From Nocardia suismassiliense (GTDB taxonomy: Bacteria; Actinomycetota; Actinomycetes; Mycobacteriales; Mycobacteriaceae): DNA of 63,324 nucleotides. The position numbers and the translations under genes are program-made. The notes beneath the pieces were generated by a model. It was not told the origin of the DNA. It did no database searches and was given only the letters and a program-made list of their open reading frames with translations. Numbering within the stretch: the stretch's first letter is position 1; each line of letters opens with the position of its first letter. Shown in pieces: positions 36,295 to 43,326 of the stretch. The stretch spans positions 6,639,324-6,702,647 of the forward strand of contig NZ_LT985361.1 of NCBI RefSeq assembly GCF_900269665.1, given 5' to 3'.

Positions 36295-37173
36295 GTGCCG
36301 AGCAACGAACAGCGGCGAGCAGCGGCGAAACGTAAGTTGGAGCGCCAGCTCGCCAACCGGGCCGAGCGCGCACGCAGGCGCAAGCAACTCACGATCGCCG
36401 GGTCGGTGCTCGGTGTTGTCGTCGTGGTCGCCGCGGTAACCGGGGTGTACTTCCTGACCAAGAGCGACGACAGCAGCAACGACGCCAAGGACGCGACCCA
36501 GTCCAGCAGTGCGCCGTCGGCGGCCGCACCGCCCGCGGCGGTGGCCAAGCCCGCGACGGTCAACTGCGTCTACAAGGACAGCCAGAAACCGGCGGACAAG
36601 CCGGCGACCAAGCCGGTGAAGGCGGAGGGCATCCCCACCACCGGCAACGACGCGAAGGTCAGCGTCAGCATGGAGACCAACCAGGGTCCCATCGGCCTGA
36701 CCCTGAACAACGCCGAATCACCCTGCACGGTGAACAGTTTCGTCAGCCTGGCGTCGCAGAACTTCTTCGACGGCACCAGCTGCCACCGGATGACCGCAGG
36801 CGAGGGTCTGAAGGTGTTGCAGTGCGGTGACCCGACCGGCAGCGGCATGGGCGGTCCGGGCTACGAATTCGACAACGAGTACCCGACGGATCAGCTCGAT
36901 GCCAACGATCCGATGGCCGCGCAGAAGCCGATCGCGTACAAGCGTGGCGTGCTCGCCATGGCGAACGCGGGCCCGGGCACCAATGGCAGCCAGTTCTTCG
37001 TCGTCTACGGCGATTCGCAGCTGCCGCCGAACTACACCATCTTCGGCACGGTGGACGAGAACAGCATGGGCACCCTGGACAAGATCGCCAACGGTGGCCA
37101 GGACGACTCCAACGGTCCCGGCGACGGCAAGCCGAAGCAGCCGGTCACCATCGAGTCGGTCCGCGTCGACTGA
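36295..37173 (+). CDS. ppiB: Membrane-anchored cyclophilin-type peptidyl-prolyl isomerase (PpiB-like)
   Basis: 292 residues from the GTG at 36295, with GGAGG 9 bases upstream; the earlier ATG at 36247 has no site. A basic N-terminus (NEQRRAAAKRKLERQLANRAERARRRK) precedes one membrane helix (LTIAGSVLGVVVVVAAVTGVYF). A Pro/Ala/Lys linker leads to the cyclophilin domain: FFDGTSCHRM, with the catalytic Arg retained, GDPTGSGMGGPGYEF and LAMANAGPGTNGSQFFVVYGD. It would assist folding outside the membrane. It matches M. tuberculosis PpiB (Rv2582), which lies next to relA there. Here the secretion operon intervenes. Confidence 0.92.
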   Translation: MPSNEQRRAAAKRKLERQLANRAERARRRKQLTIAGSVLGVVVVVAAVTGVYFLTKSDDSSNDAKDATQSSSAPSAAAPPAAVAKPATVNCVYKDSQKPADKPATKPVKAEGIPTTGNDAKVSVSMETNQGPIGLTLNNAESPCTVNSFVSLASQNFFDGTSCHRMTAGEGLKVLQCGDPTGSGMGGPGYEFDNEYPTDQLDANDPMAAQKPIAYKRGVLAMANAGPGTNGSQFFVVYGDSQLPPNYTIFGTVDENSMGTLDKIANGGQDDSNGPGDGKPKQPVTIESVRVD

Positions 37174-37188
37174 ATCGTGAAACCCGTT

Positions 37189-37220
37189 CGGGCCCTGCAC
37201 TTGACCGAGTGCGGGGCCCG
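37189..37220 (+). terminator. Hairpin after the cyclophilin gene
   Basis: CGGGCCCTGCACT (37189-37201) and AGTGCGGGGCCCG (37208-37220) form a 13-bp stem with one T-G position and a 6-base loop, 16 bp after the stop codon. No T-tract follows, which is common for actinobacterial terminators. Confidence 0.6.
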
Positions 37221-37574
37221 ACACGTGTCGCGCTTAGCAAGGCGACCCTAATACTTCGGTTAGGGTTGGCTCAGACCGGAGATACTCCGGCGAGTTCCCG
37301 AGCCTGTCGGAATTGTGCGATATATGCTGATAAGCGGCACAGCCGTACGGTTGGGCCGTGGCTTTCTCGGGTAACCTCGAAAGAAGGAGTTCCCGTAGCG
37401 TAGTAACCCCTTCACCTGGGCGACCCCCGAGCAAGGGCGCGCGACGACACGGAGTTCTCCCGGTGTCCAAGTTTGCAGCCGGGGCATCCTCCACGGACTA
37501 CAGTTCGCGTGGCGGTGTCCAGACAAAGCACCACAACAACCATAATGTGATCACTGCAGCATCGGGGAGCAGCC
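37221..37574. promoter_or_regulatory. Upstream region of the coiled-coil protein gene, with weak DtxR/IdeR-like sequences
   Basis: TTAGCAAGGCGACCCTAA (37234-37251) and TTAGGGTTGGCT (37260-37271) partly resemble the iron-box consensus TTAGGTTAGGCTAACCTAA, and ACCCTAA/TTAGGGT forms a 7-bp inverted repeat (37245-37266). The match is weak. A -10-like TATATGCT follows near 37321. I see no credible small gene in the 350 bp before the ATG at 37575. Confidence 0.25.
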
Positions 37575-38126
37575 ATGTCCGAGGAACTGGACGACATCGG
37601 CCGCGAGACAGCGGCCATGATGAGGACTATGTTGCAGCTTGCGACACTGGTCGCACTGCGGACCCGCGAGCGTGGTCAAAAAGAAGCCGAAGCGCGCGTC
37701 AAGGTGACCGAGGCGCGCATGAAAGAGGCCCGCGAGATGCAGATCCGCGAGGCCCGCGACTCGAAGGCCAAAGACCCGCGCAATACCGAGCTGGCCAGGA
37801 TGATCGAGAAGCCGATCCCCGAGCGCGGTGTCTCGCTGGAGAAGGATCGCTTCACGGCGCAGGCCGAGGCCACCCGTATGGCGGGCATCGCCGCCGCCGC
37901 GCATACCAAGCCGGTCCTGCAGTACGACTCGCCCGAACGTCGCATGGCAATTGCCGCGCATCTGGCGAAGATGGGCGTCGCACCCGAACTCGCCGCGGTA
38001 CGGATGCTGATCGAGGTAGGCCAGGCCCAGCCCCCCATCGAGGCGGTACGCACCCGTCCCGAGGAGGCACCCGCGGTCACCAGGGCCAGGGAACAGGAAT
38101 CCCGCGGCCTGGAACGCACCAGGTAG
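37575..38126 (+). CDS. Charged coiled-coil protein of unknown function
   Basis: 183 residues, with GGGGAG 5 bases before the ATG. Residues 10-65 form a strongly charged helix (RTRERGQKEAEARVKVTEARMKEARE broken into heptads), predicted to be coiled-coil. A second helical part (RRMAIAAHLAKMGVAPELAAVRMLIEVGQ) follows. No membrane segment or catalytic motif. It lies convergent to the end of the secretion operon, with a strong terminator between. Related proteins might accompany actinobacterial conjugation-like loci, but I cannot confirm a link here. Confidence 0.75.
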   Translation: MSEELDDIGRETAAMMRTMLQLATLVALRTRERGQKEAEARVKVTEARMKEAREMQIREARDSKAKDPRNTELARMIEKPIPERGVSLEKDRFTAQAEATRMAGIAAAAHTKPVLQYDSPERRMAIAAHLAKMGVAPELAAVRMLIEVGQAQPPIEAVRTRPEEAPAVTRAREQESRGLERTR

Positions 38127-38136
38127 ACAGCCGAGA

Positions 38137-38168
38137 AAACGCCCGCTTATCAAGCGGGCGTTTCTTTT
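38137..38168. terminator. Strong rho-independent terminator
   Basis: AAACGCCCGCTT (38137-38148) pairs perfectly with AAGCGGGCGTTT (38152-38163) around the loop ATC. CTTTTT follows on the plus strand. On the minus strand the reverse complement has an A-rich start and a TTTTC run, so it could also serve the convergent secretion operon. Confidence 0.9.
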
Positions 38169-38246
38169 TCGCGCTAGGTCACTTCCGCACCGGATCGCTC
38201 CGCGCCGCTGCTCGTGCGGCCCCGCTCCGATGCGTTGCCCGGACAC

Positions 38247-38633
38247 CTACATCCGGAAATCACCGACCGTCGGATCACCGAACATCCCGTGCTGCGGCGA
38301 CTTCAACGGCAACGGGCTGAGCATGTCCTTGTGCCCGTTACGCACACTGCAGTACTTGAACGGCCCCTTCGGGTCGAACAGCTTCGCCATGTGCGGATCG
38401 GCGTGATCGAGGAACCACACGCTCAATCCCGTGGCCGGCTCGAGCCGGAAGTGCTCCCACGCCCGCCACATCGCGTCCAGGCGGGCGATCGCCTCGGCAT
38501 GCTGCCACCACTCCGGGCACCACACCGTATCGCTGAGATCGGTGACCTGACGCCGATACACCAGACTCAGATAGTTCTCCACGAACTCGACCACGCTCGC
38601 GTAGATCATCGGCTGCTGCTGCTGTTCCGTCAC
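38247..38633 (-). CDS. DUF4913 domain protein, last gene of the T4SS-like operon
   Basis: 128 residues. VVEFVENYLSLVYRRQVTD, then VWCPEWWQHAEAIARLDAMWRAWEHFR and WFLDHADPHMAKLFDPKGPFKYC are the conserved parts of DUF4913, a family found beside conjugation and T4SS genes of actinobacteria. The function is unknown; Trp and His residues suggest a compact binding fold. It follows the coupling ATPase gene by 58 bp and closes the operon, facing the terminator at 38137-38168. Confidence 0.88.
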   Translation of the reverse strand: MTEQQQQPMIYASVVEFVENYLSLVYRRQVTDLSDTVWCPEWWQHAEAIARLDAMWRAWEHFRLEPATGLSVWFLDHADPHMAKLFDPKGPFKYCSVRNGHKDMLSPLPLKSPQHGMFGDPTVGDFRM

Positions 38634-38691
38634 GGCCGCGCCTCACCGGCGCGCGTAGTGACCGATAGTGCTGCGTCCGAGGCTCGCTCGA

Positions 38692-40527
38692 TCACAGTGG
38701 CCTGACCTCCTCGATCTTCCCGAACTCCGGTGGCGGCGTGCCCTTGCTGAGCGACGGTGTGCCCGGAATCAGGTCGGTGATCTCCGTCTTACGCTGCGGA
38801 TCATGGTGTGAGATGGACTGCTTCACCTCGGCAGCGTACTCGCCCTCCCACCACGGAACCGTACGAACCAGTACCGGCGGCGCGCCGGACGGGAAGACGA
38901 TCACCCGGCCGCGCGGCAGCTGGGCCAAGGCCTGCACGCTGAACGTCTTCGACGAGCCGAGCGAACGCGAATAGCTCTTGCCGCCTTTGGATTCCGACAC
39001 CGAGGCGGACACGACCTCGTAGTCGCCGATCGCCTCGGACCGCTCGCGCAGGAAGTTCGTATCGTCCACCCCGCTGCCCAGCACCTTGATGTTCGCGGCG
39101 GCCCACAGCGCGTTCATGCCGGGCTCGCCCCAGCAGCGCACGCCCTGCGCCCACGACTGCAGCACGGTCATCACCACGATGCCGCGCGAGCCGAAGTGGC
39201 TGTACTGCTTGGGCAGATCCTTCCAGCGCACCACGTTCGCGGCCTCGTCGAGCACCGCGAGCAGCGGAATGGCCAGCCGGCCACCGGCGGACTGCGACGC
39301 CTTGCGCATGGCCACATCGATCACGGCCTCGGTGAGCGCGCTCACCAGCGGCGCCGCCGAGCCGCGACCCTCCAGCGAGAGGCTGTAGAGCGTGCCGTTG
39401 CGTTCGATGAACTCGAGCTCGTCGAACTCCCTGCGGTCGCCGCCGCGGGTGATCCACGGGTGCACGTTGGACAGTTTGAGGCAGCGGATCATCTTCTTCG
39501 CGGTGCCGAAAATGCCACTGCGCGTACGCGCGTCGGTGTTGTACTGCGACGACAAACCCGACGCGGTGTAGTGATGACGGGCCGCGCGCAGCAGCTCGAT
39601 GGGCTCGGTGTCCTGCGGGTTGGTCACCCATTCCCACACCTGCACGATCGGCCTGCTGCCGTTGCGGTCGCCGACGGCCGCGGCCAGGAACAGCCCGGCG
39701 AGCAGATCCTCGGCCTCGGGGTCGAAGAACGCGTCGGTCTTGGCGTCGGAGCCGTCGTCACCGTCGGCGAAGTGCCCGGCCAGCCGCGCCGCGCGCATTT
39801 CGCAGCCCTCGCGGCGGGCGTCCACCCAGGCCAGCGGATCCCAGAACCAGCTGGGCTCCTCCCCCGCCACACCCTGCGGGTCGAACACGAAGGTGGGACT
39901 TCCCTTGGCCTCCCGCACATCTCGGGTCGCGTCCACCACGTCCCGCTTGTTGGAGGTGGCCAGCACCGGCCCGATCGCGGTGAGGATCGCCGGGATCACC
40001 CGGGAGGTCGACTTGCCCTGCCGCGGGCCCCAGATGTCGAGGTGCAGATCCTCGTAGGAGCCGTACAGCATCTGGCCGTCGGCGATGCCGATGCCGATCG
40101 GCACGCCGGGCACGTCCTCGGTGCCCAGGCGCACACCGAGCTGCTGCGCCTTCTCCCGCACACCCTTCGCGGTGAGATGGGCGATGGCGCCGCCCTGGCC
40201 CATCACATTGGCCTTCTCGTCGACCGGCAGCACACCGACGGACCTGCGCTTCTTCAGCTGCCTGCGGATGAGCACCCAGGCCACCACCGCCGCAACCACG
40301 ATCAGCACGATCACCGTCGAGGCGCGGGGCCACCGCAGGTCACCGCGGATCAGGTCCGCGACGATGGCAATCGGATTGATCGGGATCGACTGCGTCGGGA
40401 ACGACAGCATGTTGCCCAGATGCAGCGACAGCCAGAGCGTGCCGAGGATCGCGAACCCGGCGTATAGCAAAATGAGGGTTGCGTCCGGCCCGATCGCGGC
40501 CGGATCTTTAACCGGCTTCTTCGCCAT
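38692..40527 (-). CDS. TraG/VirD4-like type IV coupling ATPase
   Basis: 611 residues from the ATG at 40527, with GAGGAGG 7 bases upstream; the longer open frame to 40863 is not family-like. Two membrane helices (about 17-40 and 70-88) anchor the N-terminus. The ATPase has Walker A GPRQGKS (167-173) and Walker B LLAVLDEAANV, with Asp427 and Glu428. The TraM-recognition/TraG C-domain region contains SRGIVVMTVLQSWAQG. Coupling proteins select DNA-protein or protein substrates and feed them to the VirB-type channel. No relaxase is encoded in the window, so the substrate is open. It is near the 3' end of the operon. Confidence 0.92.
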   Translation of the reverse strand: MAKKPVKDPAAIGPDATLILLYAGFAILGTLWLSLHLGNMLSFPTQSIPINPIAIVADLIRGDLRWPRASTVIVLIVVAAVVAWVLIRRQLKKRRSVGVLPVDEKANVMGQGGAIAHLTAKGVREKAQQLGVRLGTEDVPGVPIGIGIADGQMLYGSYEDLHLDIWGPRQGKSTSRVIPAILTAIGPVLATSNKRDVVDATRDVREAKGSPTFVFDPQGVAGEEPSWFWDPLAWVDARREGCEMRAARLAGHFADGDDGSDAKTDAFFDPEAEDLLAGLFLAAAVGDRNGSRPIVQVWEWVTNPQDTEPIELLRAARHHYTASGLSSQYNTDARTRSGIFGTAKKMIRCLKLSNVHPWITRGGDRREFDELEFIERNGTLYSLSLEGRGSAAPLVSALTEAVIDVAMRKASQSAGGRLAIPLLAVLDEAANVVRWKDLPKQYSHFGSRGIVVMTVLQSWAQGVRCWGEPGMNALWAAANIKVLGSGVDDTNFLRERSEAIGDYEVVSASVSESKGGKSYSRSLGSSKTFSVQALAQLPRGRVIVFPSGAPPVLVRTVPWWEGEYAAEVKQSISHHDPQRKTEITDLIPGTPSLSKGTPPPEFGKIEEVRPL

Positions 40528-40565
40528 GGCTGCCTCCTCTTTCTCTGCGGGAAATGTCTTGGGGT

Positions 40566-41234
40566 TCAGCGGAACGCGTCGAGCCGCCAGCCTTCGGGCG
40601 TGCGCACCACGGTGGCGATGACCGTCGCGGGCGGCAACGTCTCCTTGCGGCCGTTCGGGTAGACCACGGTCTGCTCGATGCCGATCTTGAACTGCTGCAT
40701 GTTCGGGTCGCCGCCGCTGGGCGGCTTCTCGCCGGAGGCGAAGGTGAACGCCTCGACGCGCGCCTTCGCGGCGGCCCAGTCGGCCCACTGCAACGTGGTC
40801 CGCGGCGTCTCCAGGCCGGTCGGCGAGCCGTCCAGCATGCGAACCAGGCTGGGGCCCAACCACTTCCGGGCCCGCGTCAGCGACGTGCCTTGGGCTTCGG
40901 TGGCCGGCTGCCAGGTGTAGATCTCCTTCAGCGCGGCCACCGCGACGCCGTCGGGCGTGACCGGATCGGGGGCGGGCACCCCCTCGAGCAACCGGGTCGT
41001 TGACGTAGCCGGGGGCGCGCCACCGGATCCGGTGTCCGCACCGTCTCCGCGACCACAGGCCGCGCCCAGCATCGCGACGCTCACCACCAGCATCACCACC
41101 AGTTTCGCGCGTACCTGTGCCGTGTCCGATATGCGGCGTCCGTCGTTCCCGCCGCTGTTATTCCAGGCTAACCGCATCGACCGACAGTTCGGCAGTCCCG
41201 AGGTCGCGTGTTCGGATTCGTTGCCCGCGATCAC
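40566..41234 (-). CDS. Membrane-anchored accessory protein of the T4SS-like operon (NTF2/TcpC-like)
   Basis: 222 residues from the GTG at 41234, whose GTGA overlaps the stop of the upstream gene and has GAGGAGG 5 bases before it. After about 40 polar residues comes one hydrophobic segment (KLVVMLVVSVAMLGAACG), which could be a signal anchor or a late lipoprotein signal. The outer domain includes ALKEIYTWQPATEAQGTSL, ARKWLGPSLVRMLDGSP and VIATVVRTPEGWRLDAF, a pattern typical of NTF2-like T4SS scaffold proteins (VirB8/TcpC group). The role is inferred from position and topology. Confidence 0.75.
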   Translation of the reverse strand: MIAGNESEHATSGLPNCRSMRLAWNNSGGNDGRRISDTAQVRAKLVVMLVVSVAMLGAACGRGDGADTGSGGAPPATSTTRLLEGVPAPDPVTPDGVAVAALKEIYTWQPATEAQGTSLTRARKWLGPSLVRMLDGSPTGLETPRTTLQWADWAAAKARVEAFTFASGEKPPSGGDPNMQQFKIGIEQTVVYPNGRKETLPPATVIATVVRTPEGWRLDAFR

Positions 41235-42913
41235 AACACCCTCCTCGCCCGGCTGTCCCCCGGCACCTGTACCTCGCCGACACCGCCGCCGCCACGCGTG
41301 CCCGGCACGGCCTGGATCATCCGTCCGTTGCCGGCGTAGATGCCCACCTGTGCGGGCCCGCGCGGGCCGAACGAGCTGAACACCAGATCCCCCTCTTGAA
41401 TCTTGCTCATCGGCACCTCGACACCCGCCTCCCACTGCTGTTCCGCGGTGCGCGGCAAGGTCACCGAGCCGGACGAGGCCGCGAACACCGCGGCGGCGGT
41501 CAAGCCCGGACCGTCCAGTCCGCCACCGCTGGGCCCCTGCGGGCCACCGCCACCCCACACGTACGGCGTGCCGAGCCAGTCGTGCGCGGCCTCGACGATC
41601 TGACTGCCACCGCCGCCCTCCTCGGGTGCGAACCGGCCGAGCGCGCCCGGCGCGCGGTACTGCGCCTCCATCGCGAGAATGTTCGCCACATAGGGCTGAG
41701 TCTCGGACAGGTGCGCCCCAACCCGATTCGGCATGCCGCCGGAGGCGAGCACCGCGCCCTCACCGGCGTTGTAGGCGGCCAGCGACAAGGCGGTGATGTC
41801 GCCCTGCACCTTTCCCTCGGCCTGCCACTGCGTGATCTTGTTGGCAATGGCGCACATATAGCGCCCCTGCCCGATGATCGCGTCACCGTCGTCCCACACG
41901 CTCGCGCTGCCGTTGCCGTCGGCGTCGATCACATAGGGCTGACCGTCATCCGGGTTCACGCTGACCGCGGTGGTCGGCAGGAACTGCGCCAGACCCTGCG
42001 CGCCTGCGGGTGAGGTGGCGCCGCGGCGGAAGCCGGACTCCTGCTTGCCCTGCGCCGCGAGCAGCGAGGGAGTGATCTGCGGGCAGATCGAACCCGCACG
42101 GCGATACCAGATTTCGAGCTCCGGCGGCACCTTGCCCGCGGCGAGCGCGCCGCCCGCGCTGCCGAAACCACGGGTGCAGCGGGGATCGTTGGAAAAGGCC
42201 TGCGCGCCACCGACATCCGGGGTCGGCGCGCCGTCCAGCCAAGGCAGCGGGTCGATCTGGCGGCCGCCGGTGAACCGGCCGCCGGGCACGATCTCGAAAT
42301 GCAGGTGCGGGCCGCTGGATTCGCCCGCGGAGCCGACCTGGGCGATCGGCTGGCCCGCGGTCACCGTGTCGCCGACGCGCACGTGCACGCCGGAGTCCCA
42401 CATGTGGCCGTAGACGGCGGAGTACGCGCGGCCGTTGGTATCGATCGAGTCGACGACGATCCAGTTGCCGAAACCCGATGCGGGCCCGGCGGCTACCACC
42501 CGGCCGTCGGACACCGAGTAGATGGTGGTGCCGTCGGTGGCGGCCATATCGATGCCGAGATGCTTACCGCCGCGCGCACCGAAAACGTCCGACACCGTGA
42601 AGGTCCCGGTCGCCAGCGGCAGGGTGCGCCGGATCGGTCCGGCACCGGCGGCCAGCGACGGCGCGCCCGAGCTGGTCGGGTTCTGCGTGCCCGACGGCGG
42701 CGCCGCTGCGGCGGGATTCGCCTGGGTACCTGAGGGATTCGCACGCGGATCACCCGGCGCGTAGCCACCCAGCGGCGGCAGATTCGATTGGGTGCCGAGG
42801 ATCAACGCGCCCTCGCACGGGTCGTCGGCCGAGGGCAGCACGATGACCACCACGAGGGTCATCAACCCGAGCACTGCGACCAGTGCTCCCCACAGCAGGC
42901 CCTTCCCGGTCAC
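41231..42913 (-). CDS. Three-domain peptidoglycan remodelling protein (M23, lytic transglycosylase, degenerate NlpC/P60)
   Basis: 560 residues. A signal anchor (7-27) and a Pro/Ala-rich linker lead to an M23 endopeptidase (about 100-225) with its metal residues: His118 and Asp122 in GKHLGID, and HLH at 203-205. A lytic transglycosylase (SLT) domain (about 265-420) keeps Glu292 in KQESGF, with GAQGLAQFLP and AAYNAGEGAV. The NlpC/P60 domain (about 440-555) has YVWGGGGPQG and LPRTAEQQW, but Gly468 replaces the catalytic Cys (LDGPGL instead of DCSGL) and Gln522 replaces the His of HVGIY. The third domain is therefore probably a binding module. It corresponds to VirB1-type enzymes that open the wall for the channel. 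Confidence 0.93.
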   Translation of the reverse strand: MTGKGLLWGALVAVLGLMTLVVVIVLPSADDPCEGALILGTQSNLPPLGGYAPGDPRANPSGTQANPAAAAPPSGTQNPTSSGAPSLAAGAGPIRRTLPLATGTFTVSDVFGARGGKHLGIDMAATDGTTIYSVSDGRVVAAGPASGFGNWIVVDSIDTNGRAYSAVYGHMWDSGVHVRVGDTVTAGQPIAQVGSAGESSGPHLHFEIVPGGRFTGGRQIDPLPWLDGAPTPDVGGAQAFSNDPRCTRGFGSAGGALAAGKVPPELEIWYRRAGSICPQITPSLLAAQGKQESGFRRGATSPAGAQGLAQFLPTTAVSVNPDDGQPYVIDADGNGSASVWDDGDAIIGQGRYMCAIANKITQWQAEGKVQGDITALSLAAYNAGEGAVLASGGMPNRVGAHLSETQPYVANILAMEAQYRAPGALGRFAPEEGGGGSQIVEAAHDWLGTPYVWGGGGPQGPSGGGLDGPGLTAAAVFAASSGSVTLPRTAEQQWEAGVEVPMSKIQEGDLVFSSFGPRGPAQVGIYAGNGRMIQAVPGTRGGGGVGEVQVPGDSRARRVL

Positions 42914-42962
42914 CGCGGCCTCGCCGGGCCCGGCCCTCCACGCCGGCGCGGCAGCGCAAGGT

Positions 42963-43271
42963 TCACTGCCCGCGCCGGGATTCGTTGAGGGTGTCGGCCA
43001 GGGTGCGGTTCATCTCCGCGGCGGCCGCCAATTGTTGTTGCAGCAGCGCCACTTTGCGGCGCAGCGCGGACGCGTCCAAGCGCTCCAGGCTCGGGCCCTC
43101 GGCCGCGCGCACCCAGTTGCGCACCGAGTTCGTATGCACGCCGATCTGTTCGGCGACCACGCGACAGGCTTCCGACTCGCTGCGCATCTGCCCGGTGAGC
43201 GCCATGACCTGCTGGACAGCGGCCTGACGCACCTCGGGCGACACCCGGCGATAGGAGCGGTGTGGCATCAT
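42963..43271 (-). CDS. Transposase OrfA-like HTH protein embedded in the T4SS-like operon
   Basis: 102 residues from the ATG at 43271 (AGGAGG 8 bases upstream; an earlier GTG at 43280 abuts the site). YRRVSPEVRQAAVQQVMALTG, the HTH CRVVAEQIGVHTNSVRNWVR and a C-terminal leucine-zipper-like coil (LRRKVALLQQQLAAAAEMN) are the classic layout of IS3-family OrfA. No OrfB or terminal repeats are nearby, and the gene sits in frame order between the VirB4-like and peptidoglycan genes, with gaps of 49-55 bp. It is either a domesticated regulator of the operon or an insertion relic. Confidence 0.8.
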   Translation of the reverse strand: MMPHRSYRRVSPEVRQAAVQQVMALTGQMRSESEACRVVAEQIGVHTNSVRNWVRAAEGPSLERLDASALRRKVALLQQQLAAAAEMNRTLADTLNESRRGQ

Positions 43272-43326
43272 CCGACGCACCTCCTGGTCGGCAGGTGCCT
43301 CGGTAAACCGGATCTCGGCTGATCTG

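Noticed and set aside
40528..40863. N-terminal extension of the coupling ATPase
   Set aside because: It is antisense-like Arg/His-rich sequence overlapping the next gene. The ATG at 40527 follows GAGGAGG.
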